Source: Alphaproteobacteria bacterium
GTDB taxonomy: Bacteria > Pseudomonadota > Alphaproteobacteria > ATCC43930 > CGMCC-115725
DNA length: 64,000 nucleotides
Direction of reading: 5' to 3'
Assembly: GCA_028871055.1 (NCBI GenBank)
Contig: JAGWON010000002.1
Location: forward strand, 124,001 to 188,000
Position numbers and translations under genes: made by a program. Below, piece by piece: positions 32,361 to 40,889 of this stretch (the first letter of the stretch is position 1; every line of letters begins with the position of its first letter). The notes under the pieces are model-generated. The model was not told the DNA's origin and ran no database searches. It was given only the letters and a program-made list of their open reading frames with translations.

Positions 32361-34916
32361 ATGTTGATGGATTTGCCATACGAGGGGGATGGCGTCAGCC
32401 GCGCCGGACCGGCACCGCCGGCCTTGGCGGCGGCATCGGTGCTGTCCGATGACGCGGTCGCCGGCGGCGTCGTGGCGTGGATGCGTGCGCTCGGCGCGCT
32501 GTCGGTCTTCTTTTCCGCCGTCGCTCTCGGGATCACCGCGCTGCTGGTCTTCCATGTCGCGAACGAGGCGCTGCTGCGTCCCACCGCCGTGCTCGCGGCG
32601 ACCTTCGCCCTGGGCGCCGGCGTCGCCAGCGTCGTCGCCAAGCAGATGCACGGCCTGTTGTCGCGGCGCATCGACCTGATGAGCCAGGCGCTCGAGGCGT
32701 CGCCCGGCGCGCATCTGATCCTGTCGCCGACCGACGGGATGGTCTACGCCAACGGCGCCTTCCGCCGCTTCTTCCCCGCGCTGCACGGCGCGCCGCTCGC
32801 GGCACTGGCCGCGCGCGCCGGCGGCGTCGATCTCCAGCGCGTGAAGGGCGACGCGCTCCGCGCCGGCCAGGCGCGCAGCGTGCTCGCCGTCGTCAATCGC
32901 ACCGGCAACACGCAATGGTTCAACCTCGCGGTGGCGCCGCTCGGCGCGCGCCAGGGCTACACGCTGTGGAGCTTCGAGGACGTGACGGCGCGCCACGCGA
33001 TGGAGCAGATGCTGCGCGACGAGCGCATGAAGCTTGCCGACTTCCTCGACAACGCGCCGATCGGCTTCTACTCGGTCGACCAAGCCGGCCGCTTCCTCTT
33101 CGTCAACGAGGCGCTCGCCGGCTGGCTCGGCCGCGGCGCGCAGGAGCTTGTCGACAGCGGCGACAAGCTCGGCGATTTCCTCGACGAGGCGCCGCCGCTG
33201 GGCGCGCCGCCCCACGCGCCGTTCGAAGGCGGCGAGACGCGCGGCGAGGTCGTGCTCAAGAGCGCCGACGGCCGCCGCATCCACGCGCTTATCGGCCAGA
33301 GCGTGGTGCGCGCCGGCGACAATCTCCGCACCCGCTCGGTGGTCAGGGACCTCACGCCCGAGCGCCAGTGGGAGGAGCAGCTGCGGGTCTCGCGCCAACG
33401 CTTCCGCCGGTTTTTTGCGAATGCGCCCGTGGGCATCGCGCTGATGGACGGCGAGGGCCGCATCGGCGAGGCCAACGACGCGCTCTGCCGGCTGGTCGGG
33501 CTCCGACCGGACGAGGTGATCGGCCGGCCGCTCTTGGAGTTCCTGCGGCCCGAGGACCAGGACGCCGCCTTCGGCCAATTGAAGGCGGCGAGCGAGGACA
33601 AGATCGCGCCCGGACCCGTGGAAGCGCGGCTGGCGGGCGCGGGCAACAAATCGGCGCAGATCTTCATCAGCCGCCTCGGCGACGAAGCGGCCGAGGCCGC
33701 GGCCGGCGGCGGATTCATCCTCCACTTCATCGACCAGACCGAGCAGAAGAGCCTCCAGGCGCAGTTCGCGCAGTCGCAGAAGATGCAGGCGGTCGGCCAG
33801 CTCGCCGGCGGCGTCGCGCACGACTTCAACAATCTGCTGACGGCGATGATCGGTTTCTGCGACCTGCTGCTGGTGCGATTCCGGCCGAACGACGCGACCT
33901 ACGGCGACGTCATGCAGATCAAGCAGAACGCCAACCGCGCCGCCAATCTCGTCCGGCAACTGCTGGCCTTCTCGCGCCAGCAGGCGCTGCAGCCGCGCGT
34001 ACTCGCGGTCAAGTATGTGCTGGCGGAGCTTTCGAACCTGCTGCGCCGACTGATCGGGGAGAACATCGAGCTCAAGGTCGTGCACGATCCGAAGCTGTGG
34101 CTGGTTAAGGTCGACCAGGGCCAGCTCGAGCAGGTCATCATCAACCTTGCGGTCAACGCGCGCGACGCCATGCCCCAAGGCGGCACGCTGTCGATCCGCA
34201 CGGCGAACATCGCCAGCGACAGCGAGACGCGCCGCGGCCACGAGGTCATGCCGCCGGGCGACTACGTGCTGATCGAGGTGAAGGACACCGGCCATGGCAT
34301 TCCGCGCGATATTCAGCCGCGCATCTTCGAGCCGTTCTTCTCGACCAAGGAGCTGGGCTCGGGCACCGGCCTCGGCCTGTCGACGGTTTACGGCATCGTC
34401 AAGCAGACCGGCGGCTTCGTCTTCCTCGATAGCGAGCCGGAGAAAGGCGCGATCTTCTCGATCTTCCTGCCGCGCCACGACGGCGTCGCCGCCGCGCCGG
34501 CGCGCCATGACGCGGGTGAGGCCGGTCCGCGCGACCTGACCGGCGCCGGCACGGTGCTTTTGGTCGAGGACGAAGATCCGGTGCGGCTGTTCTCGGCGCG
34601 CGCGCTCGCCAACAACGGCTACAAGGTGCTCGAGGCCAAGAGCGGCGAGGCCGCGCTCGAGATCATGGCGCGCGGCGACAAGATCGATCTCGTCGTCACC
34701 GACGTCGTCATGCCGAAGATGGACGGGCCGGGCCTGGTGGCGAAGCTGCGCCAGCGCCATCCCGAGCTCAAGGTGATCTTCATCTCGGGCTATACCGAGG
34801 ATTCGTTCAGGAAGCGTCTCGGCGACGAGCGCGAAATCCACTTCCTGCCGAAGCCGTTCTCCTTGAAGCAGCTCGCCGGCAAGGTGAAGGAAGTCCTCGC
34901 CGAGCCGGTGGCGTAG
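32361..34916 (+). CDS. cckA: CckA hybrid histidine kinase of the CtrA phosphorelay
   Basis: Protein of 851 residues. Two membrane helices lie at about 43-66 and 73-93, three PAS-like regions at about 105-210, 222-330 and 345-460, and a HisKA domain with His487 in LAGGVAHDFNNLLT. An HATPase domain (NLAVNARDAMPQGG; DTGHGIP; GTGLGLSTVYGIVKQTGG) follows. The C-terminal receiver has Asp781 in VVTDVVMPKMDGPGL and ends with ISGYTEDSFRKRL, typical of CckA. It switches between kinase and phosphatase and passes phosphate through ChpT to CtrA. A perfect CtrA box precedes it. Confidence 0.95.
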   Translation: MLMDLPYEGDGVSRAGPAPPALAAASVLSDDAVAGGVVAWMRALGALSVFFSAVALGITALLVFHVANEALLRPTAVLAATFALGAGVASVVAKQMHGLLSRRIDLMSQALEASPGAHLILSPTDGMVYANGAFRRFFPALHGAPLAALAARAGGVDLQRVKGDALRAGQARSVLAVVNRTGNTQWFNLAVAPLGARQGYTLWSFEDVTARHAMEQMLRDERMKLADFLDNAPIGFYSVDQAGRFLFVNEALAGWLGRGAQELVDSGDKLGDFLDEAPPLGAPPHAPFEGGETRGEVVLKSADGRRIHALIGQSVVRAGDNLRTRSVVRDLTPERQWEEQLRVSRQRFRRFFANAPVGIALMDGEGRIGEANDALCRLVGLRPDEVIGRPLLEFLRPEDQDAAFGQLKAASEDKIAPGPVEARLAGAGNKSAQIFISRLGDEAAEAAAGGGFILHFIDQTEQKSLQAQFAQSQKMQAVGQLAGGVAHDFNNLLTAMIGFCDLLLVRFRPNDATYGDVMQIKQNANRAANLVRQLLAFSRQQALQPRVLAVKYVLAELSNLLRRLIGENIELKVVHDPKLWLVKVDQGQLEQVIINLAVNARDAMPQGGTLSIRTANIASDSETRRGHEVMPPGDYVLIEVKDTGHGIPRDIQPRIFEPFFSTKELGSGTGLGLSTVYGIVKQTGGFVFLDSEPEKGAIFSIFLPRHDGVAAAPARHDAGEAGPRDLTGAGTVLLVEDEDPVRLFSARALANNGYKVLEAKSGEAALEIMARGDKIDLVVTDVVMPKMDGPGLVAKLRQRHPELKVIFISGYTEDSFRKRLGDEREIHFLPKPFSLKQLAGKVKEVLAEPVA

Positions 34917-34925
34917 ACGCCCCGG

Positions 34926-35286
34926 TTAGAGCCGCACGTCGAACGTCGCGTCGACCGCGCCCTGGGCGATCGCCGAGTGTGCACTCGACATGCGCCGTGC
35001 GGGCGCCGACCGGGTGCATGCCCGGCAGCACGCGCCACGCCCATTGCACTTTGCCGTCGGCGCTGGCGGTGAGCGATAGCGGCTGGAGTCGAATCTCGTT
35101 GCCGGCATGCACTTGGCGGCGGCCGCTGCATGTCGCGCCGGGCTCGGTCGCGATCACCATGGTGACCGAGCCGCCCTGCGGTACCGGCGAGGTGATCGAC
35201 GCCACCTTGACGTCGAGACCGTCGGCGCGCGCCGGCGTGCCGAAGCTCAACAGCAAAGCAAAACCGAGTGCCGATGCCGTGCGCAT
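34926..35286 (-). pseudogene. Exported small protein with a probable one-base frameshift
   Basis: From the ATG at 35286 (GGAGGGGGA upstream) the frame encodes a signal peptide (MRTASALGFALLLSFGTPARA, cleavage after ARA) and a mature part DGLDVKVASITSPVPQGGSVTMVI... up to HVECT. After that the same frame becomes arginine/proline-rich and would run antisense into the end of cckA. One base later the next frame reads SAIAQGAVDATFDVRL and stops at 34926. Removing one base near 34972 would give a 119-residue protein. It may be a true mutation or a sequencing error. No family recognised. Confidence 0.6.
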
Positions 35287-35454
35287 GTCCCCCTCCACGA
35301 GCGCGTGCGAGTCTGTTCGAATCTGCCACGGCCGGCAGCGATCGGTTAAGCCGCCAGCGAGCAGTCTGATGCGCCAGTGCGTCCGTCGCTGTCGCCTGAC
35401 TCGCAACTCTTCCGTCAAAATCAACGCGTTGCGCATCGCACGCGCAATTATCCC

Positions 35455-35483
35455 TTGACGACAAGTACGCCAGGGTGTAGGCT
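35455..35483 (+). promoter_or_regulatory. Possible sigma-70 promoter of the transposase
   Basis: TTGACG (35455-35460) and TAGGCT (35478-35483) with 17 bases between them, 26 bases upstream of the transposase ATG. The -35 matches 5 of 6, the -10 matches 3 of 6. Confidence 0.4.
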
Positions 35484-35508
35484 ATCACCACAAGTAAGGG
35501 GTGCGGCC

Positions 35509-36405
35509 ATGAAATACACCTTCCAGCAGTTCCAAGCCGAGTTTCCGGACGACGGCACGTGCCTGGACCGCATCATGCAGGAACGGCACGGCGGGACGCA
35601 GATCACCTGTCCCGGCTGCGGGGCTGACTCCAAGTTCTCACGAATCGCCAAGCGCCGCGCCTATGCCTGCCAGTGGTGCGGCCACCATATCTATCCGTGC
35701 GCGGGCAGCATCTTCGAGAAATCGACCACGCCGCTGACCAAATGGTTCTTCGCCATGTACCTGTTCACCAGCACCCGACACGGTGTAGCGGCGAAAGAGC
35801 TACAGCGTCAGCTCGGCGTCACCTACAAGTGCGCGTGGCGGATGGCGAGTGAGCTTCGCAAGCTGATGGCCTCGGCTGATTTTCACGGTCCGATGGGCGG
35901 TCACGTCGAAATCGACGAAACGCGCGTCGGCGGCAAGTTCCGTCGTCCGCGCTTTCAGAAGCCGAGGGCTGGCAGCCGCAGCAAGAACAGCGCCATCGTG
36001 TTCGGAATGCTCCAACGTGATGGCATTGTGCGAGCCGGTCTAATTCCAAATACGCAACAGGAAACTCTCGAAGAAATCATTCTTACCAACGTGCAGCGTG
36101 GAAGCACTGTCAGCACGAATGAGCATGTTGGTTACTACAATCTCCGCCAAGCGCCTTACAACCACGGCACGGTCAACCACTCAATCGACGAATGGGTGAA
36201 AGGCATTCATCACACGAATACTATCGAGGGTCATTGGGCGCAGCTAAAGCGTTCCATTCGCGGAACGCATGTCCATGTCTCGAAAAAGCACCTGTGGAAA
36301 TACGTCAGCGAGTTCAGCTACCGCCGTAACATGCGGCACTCGCACAGTGCAATGTTCAGCCGTCTTGTTGAGGCTTTTTCACAGCGGCGGTTACAAGCTG
36401 GCTGA
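35509..36405 (+). CDS. IS1595-family transposase (ISXO2-like)
   Basis: Protein of 298 residues. An N-terminal zinc ribbon (CPGC at 34-37; CQWC at 54-57) precedes the ISXO2 catalytic domain with HVEIDETRVGGK (Asp136) and HTNTIEGHWAQLKRSIRG (Glu240). The second acidic residue is expected in the TD..GY segment, but here the sequence is STNEHVGYY with Asn204. This could reduce or abolish catalysis. Terminal inverted repeats were not identified. The last 50 bases overlap the 3' end of the protease gene on the other strand. Confidence 0.9.
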   Translation: MKYTFQQFQAEFPDDGTCLDRIMQERHGGTQITCPGCGADSKFSRIAKRRAYACQWCGHHIYPCAGSIFEKSTTPLTKWFFAMYLFTSTRHGVAAKELQRQLGVTYKCAWRMASELRKLMASADFHGPMGGHVEIDETRVGGKFRRPRFQKPRAGSRSKNSAIVFGMLQRDGIVRAGLIPNTQQETLEEIILTNVQRGSTVSTNEHVGYYNLRQAPYNHGTVNHSIDEWVKGIHHTNTIEGHWAQLKRSIRGTHVHVSKKHLWKYVSEFSYRRNMRHSHSAMFSRLVEAFSQRRLQAG

Positions 36406-37414
36406 AATCCTCTCGATGTCGTGGGTTTTGTTCCGTGGTGGGATGTGCCGATTTTACGGCGTGCGCGCCAGTAAGCATGGTGACAGGTGGAGATGGCTTG
36501 CGCCGTTTACGTATTTCTTCCATCGCATCGTTTTTTGCGGTCACAACACCCTCACTGTCTAGCAGTTCGAGCAATTTCCATGACGGTATAACGCCGCACA
36601 TTCCAGTGTGAACGGCTACTTGATCGCCGTTTTTCCACGGATGCCCGTTGCCATCACACACGCGCGACCACTCATGGAAGAGGCACCATTCTACACCAAG
36701 AAGCCACGATAGGCGCGGCGGTCCTTCCGATGCCTTCAGCCTTCGAAATTCAGGGAACTGAACAAAGACCGGGGACCCGCTATAGCCGCCAATCGCCCGC
36801 ACTTCGACCAAGAAACTTTCTTGCGGCGCAATCGCGGCGCATTCGATCTGTTCGTACGGCATCTGCGCAATGCTTCCGAAACGAATTGTCGGCAGATTTT
36901 TTTGTTTTCCTTCATTGTTGATATAACGACCGATGAGCGCGACATCATCGCCGGGTCCGAGGTTAATCTTCGCGGCCCACTCTTTCGTCAAGAGGTAGGC
37001 TCGGCTGAGCATGGTCACCAAATGAACCGATTGCTCAAGCTCCACGAGACATATGGCCAAATCAGTGCCGTCATTCAGACGGTGCCAACTTCTTTCATCG
37101 GTTGAAAGAATTTCTGTTCCGCCAGCCGCTGAATTGAGACGCACGACACAAGAGCCGCCGTCAATGATATGCGCATTTGTCACGATGTACCCAAGCCATC
37201 GGACCTGAGAACCAGGCACGAGCGACTCGCCAATCAGGAATCCAGTTCCACCTGCGCGTTCCCCTTCACGGGCCGATCGCTCATCGGGGTAGAGGTAGAT
37301 AACGCAGTGCAGATAGCCGTCGATTATGCGCGGCATTAACGGCTGCCAAATCCTGACTGGGTTCCCGCGATTGGTATATCGCGTAACCCACTCTCCACTT
37401 GGAATTTCCAGCAT
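36356..37414 (-). CDS. Trypsin-like serine protease domain protein
   Basis: Protein of 352 residues. A trypsin/Deg-like fold is indicated by GGTGFLIGE and [10 protein letters not shown] (His82), [11 protein letters not shown] (Asp118) and [10 protein letters not shown] (Ser212), giving a complete triad. There is no signal peptide, so it probably acts in the cytoplasm. A cysteine- and tryptophan-rich stretch follows the Ser motif ([21 protein letters not shown]). The final about 17 residues are encoded opposite the transposase gene, which suggests that the native 3' end was altered when the element inserted. GC content is lower than its surroundings. Function unknown. Confidence 0.75.
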   Translation of the reverse strand: MLEIPSGEWVTRYTNRGNPVRIWQPLMPRIIDGYLHCVIYLYPDERSAREGERAGGTGFLIGESLVPGSQVRWLGYIVTNAHIIDGGSCVVRLNSAAGGTEILSTDERSWHRLNDGTDLAICLVELEQSVHLVTMLSRAYLLTKEWAAKINLGPGDDVALIGRYINNEGKQKNLPTIRFGSIAQMPYEQIECAAIAPQESFLVEVRAIGGYSGSPVFVQFPEFRRLKASEGPPRLSWLLGVEWCLFHEWSRVCDGNGHPWKNGDQVAVHTGMCGVIPSWKLLELLDSEGVVTAKNDAMEEIRKRRKPSPPVTMLTGAHAVKSAHPTTEQNPRHREDFSQLVTAAVKKPQQDG

Positions 37415-37469
37415 TCAACCCCCGATTGCTCTACTTGTCTAGAGGGGATAAATGCGATCGCACGTACGC

Positions 37470-37484
37470 GAACAAAACAAGTAC
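37470..37484 (-). promoter_or_regulatory. LexA (SOS) box 1 of recA
   Basis: Minus strand GTACTTGTTTTGTTC, i.e. GTAC-N7-GTTC, one mismatch from the alphaproteobacterial GTTC-N7-GTTC. It lies just upstream of the predicted -35. Confidence 0.6.
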
Positions 37485-37512
37485 TTGCATTCAGGAACAA
37501 ACCATGTACGAT
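37485..37512 (+). promoter_or_regulatory. recA promoter candidate
   Basis: TTGCAT (37485-37490), 16 bases, TACGAT (37507-37512), 64 bases upstream of the recA ATG. LexA boxes abut the -35 and overlap the -10. Confidence 0.5.
37495..37509 (-). promoter_or_regulatory. LexA (SOS) box 2 of recA
   Basis: Minus strand GTACATGGTTTGTTC, the same GTAC-N7-GTTC variant as box 1, 25 bases downstream and overlapping the -10 hexamer. Confidence 0.6.
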
Positions 37513-37575
37513 CCTCCACCTGTCGGATCGGACATTGATGGCCGGCGAGGCTTGGCCTAGGAAGAGGAGCGGGGG

Positions 37576-38673
<1,098 letters not shown>

Positions 38674-38748
38674 GCCGCCGCTCACGCGCGAAACCGGGGC
38701 CGCGACGCCGACGACGATGTTTTGGACGCCCCCCGATGCGTCCTCCTG

Positions 38749-38788
38749 CCGGCGCCGCGCCCCCGAACGCGGCGCCGGTTTCCCTTTC
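38749..38788 (+). terminator. Rho-independent terminator of recA
   Basis: An 11-bp perfect stem (CCGGCGCCGCG/CGCGGCGCCGG) with an 8-base loop followed by TTTCCCTTT, 75 bases after the recA stop. Confidence 0.75.
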
Positions 38789-38810
38789 GGTGCGGAGGAT
38801 CGGCGCCGAG

Positions 38811-38890
38811 GAAAAATTACCGAACGAACCCAATTTCGCCCCGGCAGCCGCAAAAATTAAAATCTGCAAAACAAAGCCAATTTGGTCCGG
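38811..38890. repeat. AT-rich dispersed-repeat-like sequence (GAACGAACCCAATTT / AAACAAAGCCAATTT)
   Basis: An AT-rich stretch with two imperfect direct copies, AACGAACCCAATTT near 38823 and AAACAAAGCCAATTT near 38869. Its translations (NEPNF, KTKPI) resemble a degenerate intergenic repeat that I recall from unrelated high-GC bacteria. It lies in the 321-base gap between recA and the methyltransferase gene; the remainder holds the recA terminator and no gene. Confidence 0.4.
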
Positions 38891-38994
38891 CGGATCGCGG
38901 AAAATAGCGAGCAGGATCGGGTTTACGAGTCGGTGGGAAGGTTGACTTTCAAGCTCTGATCGAACTCTGATCGCAATCGATGAGGGGCAAAGCG

Positions 38995-39906
38995 ATGTCG
39001 GGACACGAAGATCGAAGGGTCGTCATGAAGTGCGACGATAACCTCGCTTTCATGCGACCGCTTTCCGACGAGTCGTTCCAACTCGTCGTTACGTCACCGC
39101 CATACAACATCGGGAAAACTTACGAATCGCGGATTACGCTCGACAGCTATGTCGAAAGTCAGTCGCGTGTAATCGCGGAATGTGTCCGATTGCTTCATCC
39201 GCGCGGGTCGCTCTGTTGGCAGGTGGGCAATCACGTCCAGCGGGGTGAGATTTTTCCCCTCGATATCGTGCTCTACCCAGTTTTTCAGAGGCTGGGCCTC
39301 AAGCTTCGGAACCGGATTGTTTGGCATTTCGGGCATGGCCTGCATTGCTCGAAGCGGCTTTCGGGCCGCTATGAAACCATCCTCTGGTTCACGAAAGGCG
39401 ACGACTACATTTTCAATTTGGACGCAATCCGTGTGCCGTCGAAATATCCGGGCAAGAAATATTTCAAGGGACCGAAGGCCGGTCAGCTCTCCTGCAATCC
39501 GCTCGGGAAGAACCCGGGAGACGTTTGGATTTTTCCCAACGTTAAAAACAATCACGTCGAGAAGACTATTCATCCCTGTCAGTTCCCGGTCGAGCTGGTC
39601 GAGCGCCTTGTGCTGGCGCTGACCGAGCCGCGCGGTGCGGTGCTCGATCCCTACATGGGCGTTGGTTCGACGGTGATCGCGACGGCCAAACACGGTCGCG
39701 TCGGTTATGGCTGTGATATCGTGAAGGAATACGTCGATATAGCATGGCGGCGTATGCGTGCCTTTCGCGCGGGCGCACTCAGGACGCGGCCCATGCACAA
39801 GCCGGTTTACGACCCGAGCAAGCCGAACGGCGGCCATCAAAGGCCGCAACGCGACAGCGAATCGGTTACCGCCGTGCCGCTCGTTGCCAAGGCGTACGAC
39901 GGTTGA
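38995..39906 (+). CDS. Type II DNA methyltransferase (N4-cytosine or N6-adenine, TSPPY)
   Basis: Protein of 303 residues from the ATG at 38995 (AGGGG seven bases upstream); an ATG at 38980 adds five residues. Catalytic motif IV VVTSPPYN comes early (near residues 32-39), then DVWIFPNV, HPCQFPVELVERLVLALTEP, and the SAM-binding LDPYMGVGST late: the beta-class order. SPPY is common in N4-cytosine enzymes, and M.BglII is of that type, but N6-adenine remains possible. The stop overlaps the endonuclease start by four bases. Composition differs from the surroundings, suggesting transfer. Confidence 0.9.
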   Translation: MSGHEDRRVVMKCDDNLAFMRPLSDESFQLVVTSPPYNIGKTYESRITLDSYVESQSRVIAECVRLLHPRGSLCWQVGNHVQRGEIFPLDIVLYPVFQRLGLKLRNRIVWHFGHGLHCSKRLSGRYETILWFTKGDDYIFNLDAIRVPSKYPGKKYFKGPKAGQLSCNPLGKNPGDVWIFPNVKNNHVEKTIHPCQFPVELVERLVLALTEPRGAVLDPYMGVGSTVIATAKHGRVGYGCDIVKEYVDIAWRRMRAFRAGALRTRPMHKPVYDPSKPNGGHQRPQRDSESVTAVPLVAKAYDG

Positions 39907-40559
39907 GAATCGTCGAATATTATTCGCATCTGAATGGGCTGGAATTCCTCCTGGTCCACAAGCCGGCTCTTTGGAAGGAAATAGAAGCGGTTATCGCAGG
40001 CGTCGATGCCGCAAGATTTCGAACCAAGATTTCGAAAGAGAAGACAATGAAGGGCGCAAAACTCTACGCCCCGAGGGAGATGAACAAGGCGATAGAAAAG
40101 GGATTTTCACATCGCGGATGGAAGCGGAGGCAAGCTGGTTATTACGTAACGCGTGACGCAAAGCTCATCCGCAAGACCCTCAATCTTGAGCCTGAGGAGC
40201 AAAAGGCAGAAATCGAAGCGGCTGGCGAAGAAGCCACGCGCTCTTATAACCAAACCGATTTCGTAAAAGACCGTGTAGCAGTCGAAGTTCAATTCGGAAA
40301 ATATTTTTCAGTGGCCTACGACCTATTCGTTAAGCATCTGGCCTTTTATGTCGGTGACGTCATCGATGTTGGCGTTGAGATCGTCCCAACCAAAGCGTTG
40401 ACCATGTCGACGACTGTTGTCGCCACGTCCTCCCGGAAGAAGGTTGAACGAACAATGTCTACGGGCGTCGCGTGGTACGAGAAGGAACTTTACAATCTGA
40501 TTCGGGAGGGACGTGGCGTCCCAGGGGTGCCGCTCGTTTTAGTCGGTGTTGCCCCATAA
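39903..40559 (+). CDS. BglII/BstYI-family type II restriction endonuclease
   Basis: Protein of 218 residues with a TTG start overlapping the methyltransferase stop (TTGA). It opens RIVEYYSHLNGLEFLLVHKPALW, like BstYI/BglII. The catalytic block SYNQTDFVKDRVAVEVQFGK gives Asp119, Glu128 and Gln130, with the same spacing as Asp84/Glu93/Gln95 of BglII. KHLAFYVGDVIDVGVEIVP and GVAWYEKELYNLIREGRGVPGVPLVLVGV complete the family match. Relatives cut AGATCT or RGATCY, so that is the likely target. Coupled translation after the methyltransferase would protect the host first. Confidence 0.88.
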   Translation: MRIVEYYSHLNGLEFLLVHKPALWKEIEAVIAGVDAARFRTKISKEKTMKGAKLYAPREMNKAIEKGFSHRGWKRRQAGYYVTRDAKLIRKTLNLEPEEQKAEIEAAGEEATRSYNQTDFVKDRVAVEVQFGKYFSVAYDLFVKHLAFYVGDVIDVGVEIVPTKALTMSTTVVATSSRKKVERTMSTGVAWYEKELYNLIREGRGVPGVPLVLVGVAP

Positions 40560-40569
40560 AGAAGGCCAT

Positions 40570-40872
40570 ATGCTATTTCTCAATTACTATCGGTGCTGGC
40601 GCTGCAATCATGAGTGGACCGATGAATGGTCCGCGATGTGCGATGACGATTGTCCGAAGTGCCGCGCCCGACATTGCTCTCCCGCCCGGAGCGAAGAATT
40701 GCCGCTATTTCGAAATCACTATCGATGCTGGCGCTGTGACCACAAGTGGACGGACGAATGGTCTGCGACGTGCGATGATCAATGTCCCAACTGTAATGCA
40801 CGGGCCTGCAGTCCGGTTTTTAGCGAAGAATTGAACGACGCAGCGGCTAATCTTGGTTTTGAGCTCGATTGA
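40570..40872 (+). CDS. Tandem-duplicated zinc-ribbon protein
   Basis: Protein of 100 residues made of two copies of a unit of about 44 residues: YRCWRCNHEWTDEWSAMCDDDCPKC and YRCWRCDHKWTDEWSATCDDQCPNC. Each has CxxC, a lone Cys and CxxC. The DNA repeats have a 132-base period (from 40588 and 40720). GAAGG is a few bases before the ATG at 40570. It starts 10 bases after the endonuclease stop, so it is probably co-transcribed. Single-copy relatives are common and of unknown function; a regulatory or accessory role with the restriction system is only inference. Confidence 0.75.
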   Translation: MLFLNYYRCWRCNHEWTDEWSAMCDDDCPKCRARHCSPARSEELPLFRNHYRCWRCDHKWTDEWSATCDDQCPNCNARACSPVFSEELNDAAANLGFELD

Positions 40873-40889
40873 GCCGAAAACGATGGCCG

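Noticed and set aside
32010-34841. A 943-codon open frame on the minus strand opposite cckA
   Set aside because: High-GC codon shadow: cckA has clear HisKA, HATPase and receiver motifs, and the antisense translation is arginine/alanine-rich with no domains.
35440-36560. Terminal inverted repeats of the IS1595 element
   Set aside because: GGGTGT-like matches near 35473 and 36549 are too short to accept; element ends left undefined.
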